Shown here piece by piece: positions 34,445 through 45,639 of a stretch of 64,000 nt of DNA. The stretch is from assembly GCA_028713915.1 (NCBI GenBank), contig JAQTNK010000019.1, positions 1 to 64,000 of the forward strand, given 5' to 3'. The first letter of the stretch is position 1. Every line of letters starts with the position of its first letter. The position numbers and the translations under genes were made by a program. The notes beneath the pieces are model-generated. The model did not search any database, was not told the DNA's origin, and saw nothing but the letters and a program-made list of their open reading frames with translations. The DNA comes from Rhodocyclaceae bacterium. GTDB lineage: Bacteria; Pseudomonadota; Gammaproteobacteria; Burkholderiales; Rhodocyclaceae.

Positions 34445-35476
34445 ATGACCCAACCGATTGCCACCGCGATTGCCGGCAGCCTCCCCAAGCCCGCCTGGCT
34501 GGCGCAACCCGAAAAACTGTGGGCGCCGTGGCAATTGTCCGGCGCGGCGCTCGATCAGGCCAAGACCGACGCCGTGCGGCTCGCCGTCGATGAGCAAGTG
34601 CGCGCCGGCATCACGGTCATCGGCGACGGCGAACAGACGCGCCAGCATTTCGTCACCACGTTCATCGAACACCTGGACGGCGTCGATTTCGCCAAGCGCA
34701 AGACCATGCGCATCCGCGACCGCTACGATGCCGACGTGCCGATCGTCGTCGCCGCCGTGGCGCGCCGCAAGCCGGTGTTCGTCGCCGATGCGAAGCATCT
34801 GCGGCAGCTCACGGAAAATCCGATCAAGTTCACGCTGCCCGGCCCGATGACCCTTGTCGACACGCTCTACGACGACTGCTACGGCAGCCGCGAAAAGCTG
34901 GCCTGGGCTTTCGCCGAAATCCTCAACCAGGAGGCGCACGAACTGGTCGCCGCCGGCGTCGATGTCGTCCAGTTCGACGAGCCCGCATTCAACGTCTTCT
35001 TCGACGAAGTAAGCGACTGGGGCGTCAAGACGCTGGAGCGCGCCGCCGCCGGCCTCGCCTGCAAGACGGCCGTGCATATCTGCTACGGCTACGGCATCGA
35101 GGCCAACATCAAGTGGAAAAGCACGCTGGGCTCGGAATGGCGGCAGTACGAGCGCACCTTCCCGCTGCTGGCGGCGAGCCGGATCGACCAGGTCAGCCTC
35201 GAATGCCACAATTCCCACGTGCCGATGGACCTGATTGCGCTGCTCGACGGCAAGGACGTCATGGTCGGCGCCATCGACGTTGCCACGAACCAGGTCGAAA
35301 CGCCGGCGGAAGTCGCCGCCACCTTGCGCAAGGCCTTGCAGTTCGTCAAGCCGCATCGGCTGATCGGCTGCACCAATTGCGGCATGGTGCCGTTGCCGCG
35401 GGAGGTTGCCCGCGCCAAGCTCCACGCCCTCGCCGCCGGCGCCGCCATCGTGCGCGGCGAGTTGGGCTGGAGTTAG
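34445..35476 (+). CDS. Short MetE-like (core) methionine synthase
   Basis: 343 aa, only the catalytic C-terminal half of cobalamin-independent MetE (~750 aa). The barrel keeps the zinc ligands: 'VHICYG' (His and Cys) and 'IGCTNCGMVPLPR' (Cys), with 'QFDEPAF' in between. Such 'core-MetE' enzymes transfer a methyl group to homocysteine; the methyl donor is a corrinoid or folate compound depending on subgroup, and cannot be read from sequence here. GGAGG lies seven bases before ATG 34445. The DUF1852 partner known for one subgroup is not in the window. It follows dnaJ by 89 bases containing GC-rich hairpins and no recognisable riboswitch. Confidence 0.85.
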   Translation: MTQPIATAIAGSLPKPAWLAQPEKLWAPWQLSGAALDQAKTDAVRLAVDEQVRAGITVIGDGEQTRQHFVTTFIEHLDGVDFAKRKTMRIRDRYDADVPIVVAAVARRKPVFVADAKHLRQLTENPIKFTLPGPMTLVDTLYDDCYGSREKLAWAFAEILNQEAHELVAAGVDVVQFDEPAFNVFFDEVSDWGVKTLERAAAGLACKTAVHICYGYGIEANIKWKSTLGSEWRQYERTFPLLAASRIDQVSLECHNSHVPMDLIALLDGKDVMVGAIDVATNQVETPAEVAATLRKALQFVKPHRLIGCTNCGMVPLPREVARAKLHALAAGAAIVRGELGWS

Positions 35477-35512
35477 CCGCGTCAGCGCGGGCGGCGCGGT
35501 AGAATGCGCGCC

Positions 35513-35923
35513 ATGGCTACCGAATTCATCTTCTTCGACGCGGGGCTGCGCGACCGCTTCATCCAGTTCGCCGCCGCGCGCGGCATCGTCGGCGGCGTGC
35601 GCGCCGATGCCATCGAGGGCGATGTCGTCGAACTGCCCGACGAACTCGGCGACGAGGTCGCGGCCGCGCTCGAGATCGAGTACGAATCGCTGATGGACGA
35701 GCAGATGGCGCTCGTCGAGGCGAACGAGGACGCCGACGCGCCCGACGTGCTCGGCGTCGACGTCACCCTGCCCGACGGCAGCGCCTGCACGGTGCGCCTG
35801 CCGCCGGCACTGGCGCGCCGCCTGTTCGACGTCTTCGCGCCGGCGGAAATCCACGAGCTCGTCGGCGCCATCGCCGCCAGCGTCGCCAACCCGACCACCG
35901 GTCCGCTCTGCCGCAAGATCTAG
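35513..35923 (+). CDS. Conserved acidic protein, function unknown
   Basis: 136 aa, acidic, no membrane segment or signal peptide. Opens 'MATEFIFFDAGLRDRFIQFAAARGI' and contains 'DVTLPDGSACTVRLPP', giving an alternating strand pattern. I recall similar uncharacterised betaproteobacterial proteins but no function. ATG 35513 is preferred over 35504 by the conserved opening; neither has a clear ribosome site. It lies between the methionine synthase and the Fsr-type exporter on the same strand. Confidence 0.7.
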   Translation: MATEFIFFDAGLRDRFIQFAAARGIVGGVRADAIEGDVVELPDELGDEVAAALEIEYESLMDEQMALVEANEDADAPDVLGVDVTLPDGSACTVRLPPALARRLFDVFAPAEIHELVGAIAASVANPTTGPLCRKI

Positions 35924-35990
35924 GTCGCCGGCAAGCCGCGGTCCCGTGGACCGGCAAACCGGCACGGCACCACCACGACAAAGTCATGAC

Positions 35991-37238
35991 ATGACATCCT
36001 CTTCCGCGCCGCCGACGCCGCGCCAGGCAAGCGCCGACACCGCGTTCAAGATCCTGGGCGCCATCAGCTTTTCCCATTTCCTCAACGACATGATGCAGTC
36101 GCTGATGATCGCCATCTATCCGCTGTTCAAGTCCGAGTTCCACTTGAACTTCGCGCAGATCGGTCTGATCACGCTGACGTTCCAGTTCACGGCCTCGCTG
36201 CTGCAGCCGCTGGTTGGCTATTACACCGATCGGCATCCGAAGCCCTTCTCGCTGGCCGTCGGCATGGGCTGCACCTTCAGCGGCCTGCTGCTGCTGTCCC
36301 TGGCGACGACTTTCCCGACCGTGCTGCTGGCGGCGGCCCTGGTCGGCACCGGCTCATCCGTCTTCCATCCGGAATCGTCGCGCGTGGCGCGCATGGCCTC
36401 GGGCGGCCGGCACGGCCTCGCGCAATCCATTTTCCAGGTCGGCGGCAATGCGGGCACTGCCGCCGGTCCGCTGCTGGCGGCATGGCTGGTCCTGCCCAAC
36501 GGCCAGCGCAGCATCGCCTGGGTCTCGCTCGCGGCGCTGCTGGCCATGATCGTCCTCACCGGCGTCGGCCGCTGGTATCGCCATCACCAGCGGCAGCCGA
36601 AGAAGGCTGTCGCCGCGGCGCCCGCTCCGCTGCCGCGGCGGCAAGTCGCGGTCACGCTGGCGGTGCTGGTGGCGCTGATGTTCTCGAAGTTCTTCTACCT
36701 GGCGAGCCTCACAAGCTACCTGATTTTCTACTTGATGCACCAGTTCGGCATCGGCACCGAGCAGGCGCAGTATCACCTGTTCTACTTCCTGTTCGCCGTG
36801 GCGCTCGGAACGCTGCTCGGCGGCCCGATCGGCGACCGCATCGGACGCCGGCAGGTGATCTGGGTATCCATCCTCGGCATCGCGCCCTTCACCCTGGCTT
36901 TGCCCTATGTCGGGCTGGAAGCGTCGGCTGGGCTGACGGTCGTCATCGGCTTCATGCTGGCGTCGGCCTTTCCGGCCATGGTCGTCTATGCGCAGGAACT
37001 CATCCCCGGCAAGGTCGGCACGATTTCCGGATTGTTCTACGGCATCGCCTTCGGCCTCGGCGGCATCGGCGCTGCGGTGCTGGGGCAGTTCGCCGATCTG
37101 TGGGGCATCGTGACGATCTACAAGCTGTGCTCGTTCCTGCCCTTGATCGGCCTGCTGGCGGTGTTCCTGCCGCAACTGCACGTGCCGGCCGTGCCGGCGG
37201 CCAAGGCGCCGGCGGCGAATTGCGAGCAGCCGACCTAG
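35991..37238 (+). CDS. fsr: MFS exporter, Fsr (fosmidomycin resistance) family
   Basis: 415-aa major-facilitator protein with about 12 membrane helices and a basic central loop ('RWYRHHQRQPKK', ~203-214). The opening 'ISFSHFLNDMMQSLMIAIYPLFK' and 'GTGSSVFHPESSRVARMASGGRHGLAQSIFQVGGN' region are typical of the Fsr family, named for E. coli fosmidomycin efflux. ATG 35991 chosen because it gives the E. coli length. The natural substrate is unknown. It converges on the NtrC-type regulator seven bases away. Confidence 0.9.
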   Translation: MTSSSAPPTPRQASADTAFKILGAISFSHFLNDMMQSLMIAIYPLFKSEFHLNFAQIGLITLTFQFTASLLQPLVGYYTDRHPKPFSLAVGMGCTFSGLLLLSLATTFPTVLLAAALVGTGSSVFHPESSRVARMASGGRHGLAQSIFQVGGNAGTAAGPLLAAWLVLPNGQRSIAWVSLAALLAMIVLTGVGRWYRHHQRQPKKAVAAAPAPLPRRQVAVTLAVLVALMFSKFFYLASLTSYLIFYLMHQFGIGTEQAQYHLFYFLFAVALGTLLGGPIGDRIGRRQVIWVSILGIAPFTLALPYVGLEASAGLTVVIGFMLASAFPAMVVYAQELIPGKVGTISGLFYGIAFGLGGIGAAVLGQFADLWGIVTIYKLCSFLPLIGLLAVFLPQLHVPAVPAAKAPAANCEQPT

Positions 37239-37244
37239 GCCAAG

Positions 37245-40087
<2,843 letters not shown>

Positions 40088-40109
40088 CGTGGCCGCGCGG
40101 GCTGGCGAA

Positions 40110-40126
40110 GGTTGCATTATGCAACC
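40110..40126. promoter_or_regulatory. Palindrome, candidate activator site 1
   Basis: GGTTGCATTATGCAACC, a perfect 8-1-8 palindrome 23 bases upstream of the kinase start and ~170 bases upstream of the sigma-54-type promoter. Its core GTTGCAT-T-ATGCAAC matches the second site. It could serve both autoregulation and activation. Confidence 0.65.
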
Positions 40127-40212
40127 ATTCGCCTTGCAACCGCAACACTGCGGCATGGATGCCTGCTGTAGCACGATTGCAGCGGCATTGGCGTCGGGAG
40201 CGGATTCCGACA

Positions 40213-40227
40213 GCTGCAATTTGCAAC
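40213..40227. promoter_or_regulatory. Palindrome, candidate activator site 2
   Basis: GCTGCAATTTGCAAC fits the same pattern GYTGCAW-T-WTGCAAC as site 1, with one mismatch in the arms. Its centre is ~85 bases upstream of the sigma-54-type -24 element, the usual place for enhancer sites. Further TTGCA half-sites lie between (near 40134 and 40177). Confidence 0.6.
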
Positions 40228-40296
40228 AAATGCCGGCACCGCGCAGGCACGCCGCCGAAGGCGATATTGGACTAACAAACAACCACTTGCAGAAGG

Positions 40297-40312
40297 TGGC
40301 ATGGATGCTGCG
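40297..40312 (+). promoter_or_regulatory. Candidate sigma-54 promoter upstream of sulP
   Basis: TGGCATGGATGCTGCG has GG (40298-40299) and GC (40310-40311) separated by exactly ten bases; the -24 half TGGCATG matches TGGCACG at six of seven positions, the -12 half (CTGCG) is weaker. It precedes the 72-aa ORF by ~35 bases and lies opposite a sigma-54 activator gene. Confidence 0.6.
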
Positions 40313-40347
40313 TTGGGATAGGCGTCAAACTCAACCAGGCGCCCACC

Positions 40348-40566
40348 GTGAAACCTTACGTCCAAGTGCTGCAGCGCATCCTCAATGCCATGGCCTTCGC
40401 CAACGTCGGCAATCAGCGCGAATTCGAAGAACTGCTGGCGACAGGCGACCGTCGCCTGCTGCGCGAGAAGCGCAACACCGCCCGGCACTACGGCGCCGCG
40501 GCGCGGCGCACGCGCCGCCAGCCGACCGCTTTCGCCTTTCCCCTCAACGAGGCCGTGCCGCGCTAG
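40348..40566 (+). CDS. Small conserved protein upstream of sulP, unknown
   Basis: 72 aa beginning at GTG 40348. The front half 'YVQVLQRILNAMAFANVGNQREFEELL' is a plausible helical module that I recall in other short betaproteobacterial proteins; the rest is Arg-rich. No membrane segment. It is the first gene after the sigma-54-type promoter and is followed 32 bases later by sulP, so it is probably co-expressed with the transporter. Function unknown; the start has no strong ribosome site. Confidence 0.6.
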   Translation: MKPYVQVLQRILNAMAFANVGNQREFEELLATGDRRLLREKRNTARHYGAAARRTRRQPTAFAFPLNEAVPR

Positions 40567-40598
40567 TCGGCCGCCGATAACCCCAAAAACAATAAACA

Positions 40599-42287
40599 AT
40601 GACACTGGCTGCCGCCCCGACTTTCATCGACCGTCTCCGTCTCGGCTTCAACGGCGACAACGTCAAGCATGACCTGATTGCCGGCGTCACCGTTTCGCTG
40701 GTGGCGATCCCGCAATCGCTCGCCTATGCGCAACTGGCCGGCGTCCCCGCCTACTACGGCCTTTATGCGGCGCTGATCCCGACGGTGGTCGGCGCCCTGT
40801 TCGGCTCCTCGCGCCAGCTGTCCACCGGGCCGGTGGCGATGACCTCGCTGCTGACCGCCGCCAGCGTGGCACCGCTGGCGGCCCACGGCTCCGACACCTA
40901 CTATGCCTATGTCATCCTACTGGCGCTGCTCTCCGGCGTCTTCCAGATCGCCTTCGGCCTGCTGCGCGTCGGCGTGCTGCTCAACTTCCTCTCGCATCCG
41001 GTGCTGATGGGCTTCATCAACGCCGCGGCGATGATCATCGGCCTGTCGCAGCTGCCGACGCTGCTGGGCATCTCGGCGCGGCAGTCCGACCATTTCCTGC
41101 TGGACATCTGGCAGGTGCTGGCCAACATCGACACCATGCACGAGCTCTCGCTGGCCTTCGGCGTCTCGGCCCTGTTGATGCTTTTTGCCTTCAAGCGCTT
41201 TGCGCCGAAGGCGCCCGGCGTGCTGATTACCGTGGCGCTGCTGACCTGGGCCAGCGCGGCGCTCGACTACGCCGGCATGGGCGGCAAGGTGGTCGGCGGC
41301 GTGCCGTCCGGGCTGCCGAGCCTGTCGCTGCCGCCGCTCGACTGGAGCGCCAGCGTGGCGCTGCTGCCGGCCGGCTTCGTCATCGCCCTCATCAGCTTCA
41401 TGGAAGCGATGTCGAGCGCCAAGGTCATCGCCATCCGCACGCGCGCGCCGTGGAACGAGAACAAGGAACTGATCGGCCAGGGCCTGGCGAAGGTCGCGGC
41501 AGCCTTCTGCCACTCGATGCCGGTGAGCGGCTCCTTCTCGCGCTCGGCGCTGAACCTTGCCTCGGACGCCCGCACCGCGCTGGCATCGGTGATCTCGGCG
41601 GTGTGCGTCCTGCTGGCGCTGCTGTTCTTCACTTCGGCGCTCTACAACCTGCCCAAGCCGGTGCTCGCCGCCATCATCATGATGGCGGTGATCGGCCTCA
41701 TCAACTTCGGCGCCATCCGCAGCGCCTGGGCGGCCAACCGCGACGACGGCATCGCCGCCGTCATCACCTTCGTCGCCACGCTTGCCTTCGCCCCGAACAT
41801 CCAGAACGGCATCGTCACCGGCATCATGCTGTCGCTGGCGCTGCTGCTGTACCGCATGATGCGCCCGCGCGTCGCCAGCCTCGGCGTCCACGTCGACGGC
41901 ACGCTGCGCGACGCCCAGCGCCACGGCCTGGCGCCGCTGCACCCTAAGATCGCGGCGATGCGTTTCGACGGCGCGCTGCGCTTCGTCAATGTCTCCTATT
42001 TCGAGGACGCGCTGCTGAGCCAGGAGCGCGACCATCCGAACGTCGCCTGCATCCTCGTCAAGTCGAGCGGCATCAACGACCTCGACGCCTCCGGCGTCGA
42101 TATGCTGAAGAACCTCGTCGTCCGTTTCCGCTCCAACGGCATCACGCTGGCGTTCAGCGGACTGAAGCGGCAAGTGCACGACGTCATGGAGCGCACCGGG
42201 CTGATCGCGCAGATCGGCGCCGAGAACATCTTCGCCACCGACCGCGAGGCCCTCGAAACGATTCAGCTGCGCCTGAACGTTTCCTGA
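40599..42287 (+). CDS. SulP-family anion transporter with STAS domain
   Basis: 562-aa inner-membrane transporter. About 12-14 helices over residues 1-425 with the family signature 'IPQSLAYAQLAGVPAYYGLYAALIPTVVGALFGSSRQLSTGP', 'FPVSGSFSRSALN'-type motif (here 'MPVSGSFSRSALN'), and a cytoplasmic STAS domain (~440-560, 'GINDLDASGVDML'). SulP proteins carry sulfate, bicarbonate or dicarboxylates; the substrate is not readable. Likely sigma-54-controlled by the divergent two-component system. Confidence 0.92.
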   Translation: MTLAAAPTFIDRLRLGFNGDNVKHDLIAGVTVSLVAIPQSLAYAQLAGVPAYYGLYAALIPTVVGALFGSSRQLSTGPVAMTSLLTAASVAPLAAHGSDTYYAYVILLALLSGVFQIAFGLLRVGVLLNFLSHPVLMGFINAAAMIIGLSQLPTLLGISARQSDHFLLDIWQVLANIDTMHELSLAFGVSALLMLFAFKRFAPKAPGVLITVALLTWASAALDYAGMGGKVVGGVPSGLPSLSLPPLDWSASVALLPAGFVIALISFMEAMSSAKVIAIRTRAPWNENKELIGQGLAKVAAAFCHSMPVSGSFSRSALNLASDARTALASVISAVCVLLALLFFTSALYNLPKPVLAAIIMMAVIGLINFGAIRSAWAANRDDGIAAVITFVATLAFAPNIQNGIVTGIMLSLALLLYRMMRPRVASLGVHVDGTLRDAQRHGLAPLHPKIAAMRFDGALRFVNVSYFEDALLSQERDHPNVACILVKSSGINDLDASGVDMLKNLVVRFRSNGITLAFSGLKRQVHDVMERTGLIAQIGAENIFATDREALETIQLRLNVS

Positions 42288-42295
42288 GCGCGTCA

Positions 42296-42347
42296 CCGCG
42301 CGATAGCGCGGGCCCACCGTGAGCCCACCGTCGGCGCCCGCCGACGG
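42296..42347. terminator. Two hairpins after sulP
   Basis: CCGCGC-GATA-GCGCGG (42296-42311) and CCGTCGGC-GCCC-GCCGACGG (42328-42347) lie between convergent sulP and the zinc-ribbon gene. Neither has a T run; probable bidirectional terminators or RNA ends. Confidence 0.45.
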
Positions 42348-42357
42348 CAGCAAGACG

Positions 42358-42597
42358 CTACTTGCCGCCTTTGACCGGCGCCTCCGGGCTCGCCCTCATG
42401 CGCAGCTTGGCTTGCAGTTCGGACTTGTTGGTCGCGGTCACCTGCTTGCCGAAGGCGTCGCGCTCCGCCGTCCCGCGTTTCGTCGCCGCGATGGACTTGA
42501 GGCAGCGCCAGCGCTTGCCGCCTTTCGTCTCGATCTGGCGCATTTCATCGCGCGGATGGTGGGTACCACAGTGATAACAATAGGCGGTCAAAGACAT
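42358..42597 (-). CDS. Small zinc-ribbon-like protein, unknown
   Basis: 79 aa from ATG 42597 (an upstream ATG at 42621 would add eight hydrophobic residues). Starts 'SLTAYCYHCGTHHPRDEMRQI' and has a later cysteine in 'GKRWRCLKSI', a CxxC...C arrangement suggesting partial zinc binding; the tail is Lys/Arg-rich. Not a family I can name. It converges on sulP. Confidence 0.65.
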   Translation of the reverse strand: MSLTAYCYHCGTHHPRDEMRQIETKGGKRWRCLKSIAATKRGTAERDAFGKQVTATNKSELQAKLRMRASPEAPVKGGK

Positions 42598-42785
42598 GAA
42601 GACGGCGATGAAAATGGACAAGCGGGCCTAGCCGCGCCATTGTAGCCGACACCCGGGCGGTGCTCGCAAATCCCGCCAGGCCCAGGGCGACGACGCTGAG
42701 CGCTCCATCCCCGCGCGGCGAAATTCGGCGTATCGTCGGCAGGTGCCAACGCACCTCGTCCTCCCTGACCTTGAGGAAGCAAACC

Positions 42786-42989
42786 ATGTGGATTCACATT
42801 GAAAAGATTGCCAAGGAACGCGGCTTGCCCGAAGCGCCGCTGGCTTCCCACGCCATGAGAAATCCGTCGCGCTACAACGTGATCATCGACAGCAAGGGAC
42901 CGAAGGTCGAGAGCACGCTGGTCGATCGGCTCGTTGCGGATTTTCGCGGCATGCTGGCGGCGACCCAGACGCGCGGCGACAGGCAATAA
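42786..42989 (+). CDS. Small basic protein, unknown
   Basis: 67 aa from ATG 42786 with GAGGAAG at good distance. Sequence 'MWIHIEKIAKERGLPEAPLASHAM' then 'YNVIIDSKGPKVESTLVDRLVADF'. No cysteine pair or membrane segment. It lies between a zinc-ribbon gene and cysS, convergent with cysS. The 42598-42785 gap upstream holds no other gene that I can support. Confidence 0.55.
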   Translation: MWIHIEKIAKERGLPEAPLASHAMRNPSRYNVIIDSKGPKVESTLVDRLVADFRGMLAATQTRGDRQ

Positions 42990-43025
42990 GGCGGCGCCGC
43001 GCCACGTGGGCGCCGAACTTGCCCT

Positions 43026-44405
43026 TCAGCCGCGCCGCCAGGTCGTTCCCTGCGGCGAATCCTCCAGCACGATTCCCGCGCTCTTGAGTTCGTCGCGAAT
43101 ACGGTCGGCCAGCGCGAAATCCCTGGCTTTTTTCGCTGCCAGACGATCGGCGATGCGCGCGTCGATCTCGGCCGCGGCAGGCCCCGCTTCGGCACCCGGC
43201 ACGGCTTGCAGGAAGGCGACGGGGTCGCGGCGCAACAAGCCGAGGATGCCGGCCAGGCCTTTCAATTGCGCCGCCAGCGCCGGATCGCGCGTGCGATTGA
43301 GTTCGTTGGCGAGGTCGAAGAGCACGGCAACCGCCTCGGGCGTGCCGAAATCGTCGTCCATGGCTTCGCGGAAATGGCAGGCATAGCCTTCGTCCCAATC
43401 GATGCGCGCCTCGCCGTCGAAGCCTTTCAGCGCCGTGTAGAGGCGCGAGAGGGCCTGGCGCGCGTCGTCGAGGTGGGCGTCCGAGTAGTTGAGCGGGCTG
43501 CGGTAATGCGCGCGCAGGATGAAGAAGCGCACGACTTCGGCATCGTATTTCTTCAGCACCTCGCGGATGGTGAAGAAATTGCCGAGCGATTTCGACATTT
43601 TCTCGTCATCGACGCGCACGAAGCCGTTGTGCATCCAGTAGTTGACGAAAGTCGTGCCGTGGGCGCCTTCCGACTGGGCGATCTCGTTCTCGTGGTGCGG
43701 GAACTGCAGATCCTGGCCGCCGCCGTGGATGTCGAAATGCGCGCCGAGCAGATCCGAACTCATCGCCGAACACTCGATGTGCCAGCCCGGCCGCCCCGTG
43801 CCCCAGGGAGAATTCCACTTGACCTCGGCCGGTTCGTCGTCCTTGGCGTGCTTCCAGAGCACGAAGTCGAGCGGATCGTTCTTGGCGGTGTCGACGTCGA
43901 CGCGCTCGCCGGCGCGCAGGTCTTCGAGCGACTTGCCGGAAAGCTTGCCGTAGCCGGGGAACTTGCGCACCGCGTAGCAGACGTCCTGGTTGCCGGCAAC
44001 ATAGGCGAGGCCGCGCTTCTCGAGCGCGCCGACGATGCCGAGCATCTGCGGCACGTACTCGGTGGCGCGCGGCTCGAAGTCGGGGCGCTCGACGCCCAGC
44101 GCCGCGGCATCCTCGTTCATGGCGGCGATGAAACGGTCGGTCAGGCTGCGAATCGGCTCGTTGTTCTCGGCGGCGCGCTTGATGATCTTGTCGTCGATGT
44201 CGGTGATGTTGCGGACGTAGGTCAGTCGATAACCGCTCGCCCGCAGCCAGCGCGCCACCATGTCGAACACCACCATCACGCGGGCATGGCCGAGGTGGCA
44301 ATAGTCATATACCGTCATGCCGCAGACATACATGCGGACGCGGCCGGGCTCAATGGGAACGAAGGGTTGTTTAGTACGGCTGAGGGAGTTGTGGATCGTC
44401 AGCAT
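43026..44405 (-). CDS. cysS: Cysteinyl-tRNA synthetase
   Basis: Charges tRNA-Cys. 459 aa from ATG 44405 (E. coli 461). Signature 'CHLGHARV' (HIGH-type), zinc ligands in 'VCGMTVYD' and 'WHIECSAM', and '[11 protein letters not shown]' (KMSKS). Upstream in-frame codons fall in promoter DNA. Divergent from the TPR gene, with cyclophilins and lpxH beyond; this cluster is conserved in betaproteobacteria. Confidence 0.98.
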   Translation of the reverse strand: MLTIHNSLSRTKQPFVPIEPGRVRMYVCGMTVYDYCHLGHARVMVVFDMVARWLRASGYRLTYVRNITDIDDKIIKRAAENNEPIRSLTDRFIAAMNEDAAALGVERPDFEPRATEYVPQMLGIVGALEKRGLAYVAGNQDVCYAVRKFPGYGKLSGKSLEDLRAGERVDVDTAKNDPLDFVLWKHAKDDEPAEVKWNSPWGTGRPGWHIECSAMSSDLLGAHFDIHGGGQDLQFPHHENEIAQSEGAHGTTFVNYWMHNGFVRVDDEKMSKSLGNFFTIREVLKKYDAEVVRFFILRAHYRSPLNYSDAHLDDARQALSRLYTALKGFDGEARIDWDEGYACHFREAMDDDFGTPEAVAVLFDLANELNRTRDPALAAQLKGLAGILGLLRRDPVAFLQAVPGAEAGPAAAEIDARIADRLAAKKARDFALADRIRDELKSAGIVLEDSPQGTTWRRG

Positions 44406-44483
44406 GCCGGGCAATGGAGGTCGAAAACAGGAATTGGCCACGAAATAAAAATGGTTTTCCACCCATTATGGGAGACGGTGTTA

Positions 44484-44513
44484 TTGTGAATACAAGTCCC
44501 TTGTTGGTAGAAT
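44484..44513 (+). promoter_or_regulatory. Candidate sigma-70 promoter of the TPR-YkuD operon
   Basis: TTGTGA (44484-44489), 18 bases, TAGAAT (44508-44513), 37 bases before the TPR gene start, in the AT-rich gap between it and divergent cysS. Confidence 0.5.
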
Positions 44514-44550
44514 CGTCCGCTAAATCCGAACCCGTCCAGGCCAGTATAAC

Positions 44551-45639
44551 ATGCCCCTCAAACGCTTCTTTATCGTGCGCTCGCTGGTCTTCGCCGCGTG
44601 CGCAGCCGCCGTATTCTCCACGCCGGTCCATGCCGACGCCTTGCAGGATATCGGCAAACTCCTGAAACAGGGGCAGCAGGCGCAAGCGCTCGAGCAAGTC
44701 GACAAGTATCTCTCCAGCAAGCCGAAAGACGCCCAGGGGCGTTTTCTCAAAGGCGTGATCCTGACGGAAATGAACAAGCTGCCCGATGCCGCGGCAGTGT
44801 TTACCAAGCTGACCGAAGACTATCCGGAGCTGCCCGAGCCCTACAACAATCTGGCCGTCATCTACGCCCAGCAGAAGCAGTACGAAAAGGCCAAGCAGGC
44901 GCTGGAGATGGCGATCCGCACCCATCCCTCCTACGCCACGGCGCACGAGAACCTCGGCGACATCTACGCGCGCCTGGCGACCCAGGCCTACGACAAGGCC
45001 CTGCAGCTCGATTCGTCCAACTCGAGCGCCCAGATCAAGCTGGCGACGATCAAGGAATTGATGAGCGTCAATACGCGTCCGAGCGCCGTGCACGCCGCCG
45101 GCAAGCCCGCAGTCGTGGCGGACACCAAGCCCGTCGAAGCGAAGCCGGCCGAAGCCCCTGCCGAGCCGGCCAAGCCGGTCGAGGCGAAGCCCGCCGGCCT
45201 CAAGCCCGACGTCAAGGTCGCCGCAGCCGCTCCGGCCCCGGCTCCGGTGGCAGCCCCGGTTGCGGCGCCGGCGAAACCGGCGGAGGCGGCCACCGGCGAC
45301 GGCGTCGCCGAAGTGACGAAGGCGCTCGACAGCTGGCTGGCGGCGTGGTCGAAGAAGGACGTCAAGGCCTATCTCGCCCACTACGCCAAGGACTTCAAGA
45401 CGCCCGGCGGCGAGCCGCGGGCCACCTGGGAATCCGAGCGCGCCCAGCGCATCGACAAGCCCGGCAGCATCCAGGTCGGCTACGAGAACCTGCGCGTCAG
45501 CGTCGACGGCGACACCGCCACCGCGCACTTCCGCCAGCACTACAAGTCCGGCGCGCTCAAGACCGGCAGCAACAAGGTGGTGGTTCTGGTCCGCCGCGAT
45601 GGCCGCTGGCTGATTCAGCAGGAGAGGATCGGCAACTGA
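44551..45639 (+). CDS. Periplasmic TPR protein with C-terminal NTF2-like domain
   Basis: 362 aa. Signal peptide (1-29, cleavage after 'VHA'). Three to four TPR motifs at ~30-170 ('AQALEQVDKYLSSKPKDAQG', 'PEPYNNLAVIYAQQKQYEKA', 'ATAHENLGDIYARLA'), a Lys/Pro/Ala-rich linker (~178-250), and a C-terminal NTF2/SnoaL-like domain ('WLAAWSKKDVKAYLAHYAKDF...GRWLIQQERIG'). The same kind of domain ends the L,D-transpeptidase encoded next, whose ATG overlaps this stop (TGATG). Probably a partner in cell-wall modification; direct function unknown. Confidence 0.85.
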   Translation: MPLKRFFIVRSLVFAACAAAVFSTPVHADALQDIGKLLKQGQQAQALEQVDKYLSSKPKDAQGRFLKGVILTEMNKLPDAAAVFTKLTEDYPELPEPYNNLAVIYAQQKQYEKAKQALEMAIRTHPSYATAHENLGDIYARLATQAYDKALQLDSSNSSAQIKLATIKELMSVNTRPSAVHAAGKPAVVADTKPVEAKPAEAPAEPAKPVEAKPAGLKPDVKVAAAAPAPAPVAAPVAAPAKPAEAATGDGVAEVTKALDSWLAAWSKKDVKAYLAHYAKDFKTPGGEPRATWESERAQRIDKPGSIQVGYENLRVSVDGDTATAHFRQHYKSGALKTGSNKVVVLVRRDGRWLIQQERIGN

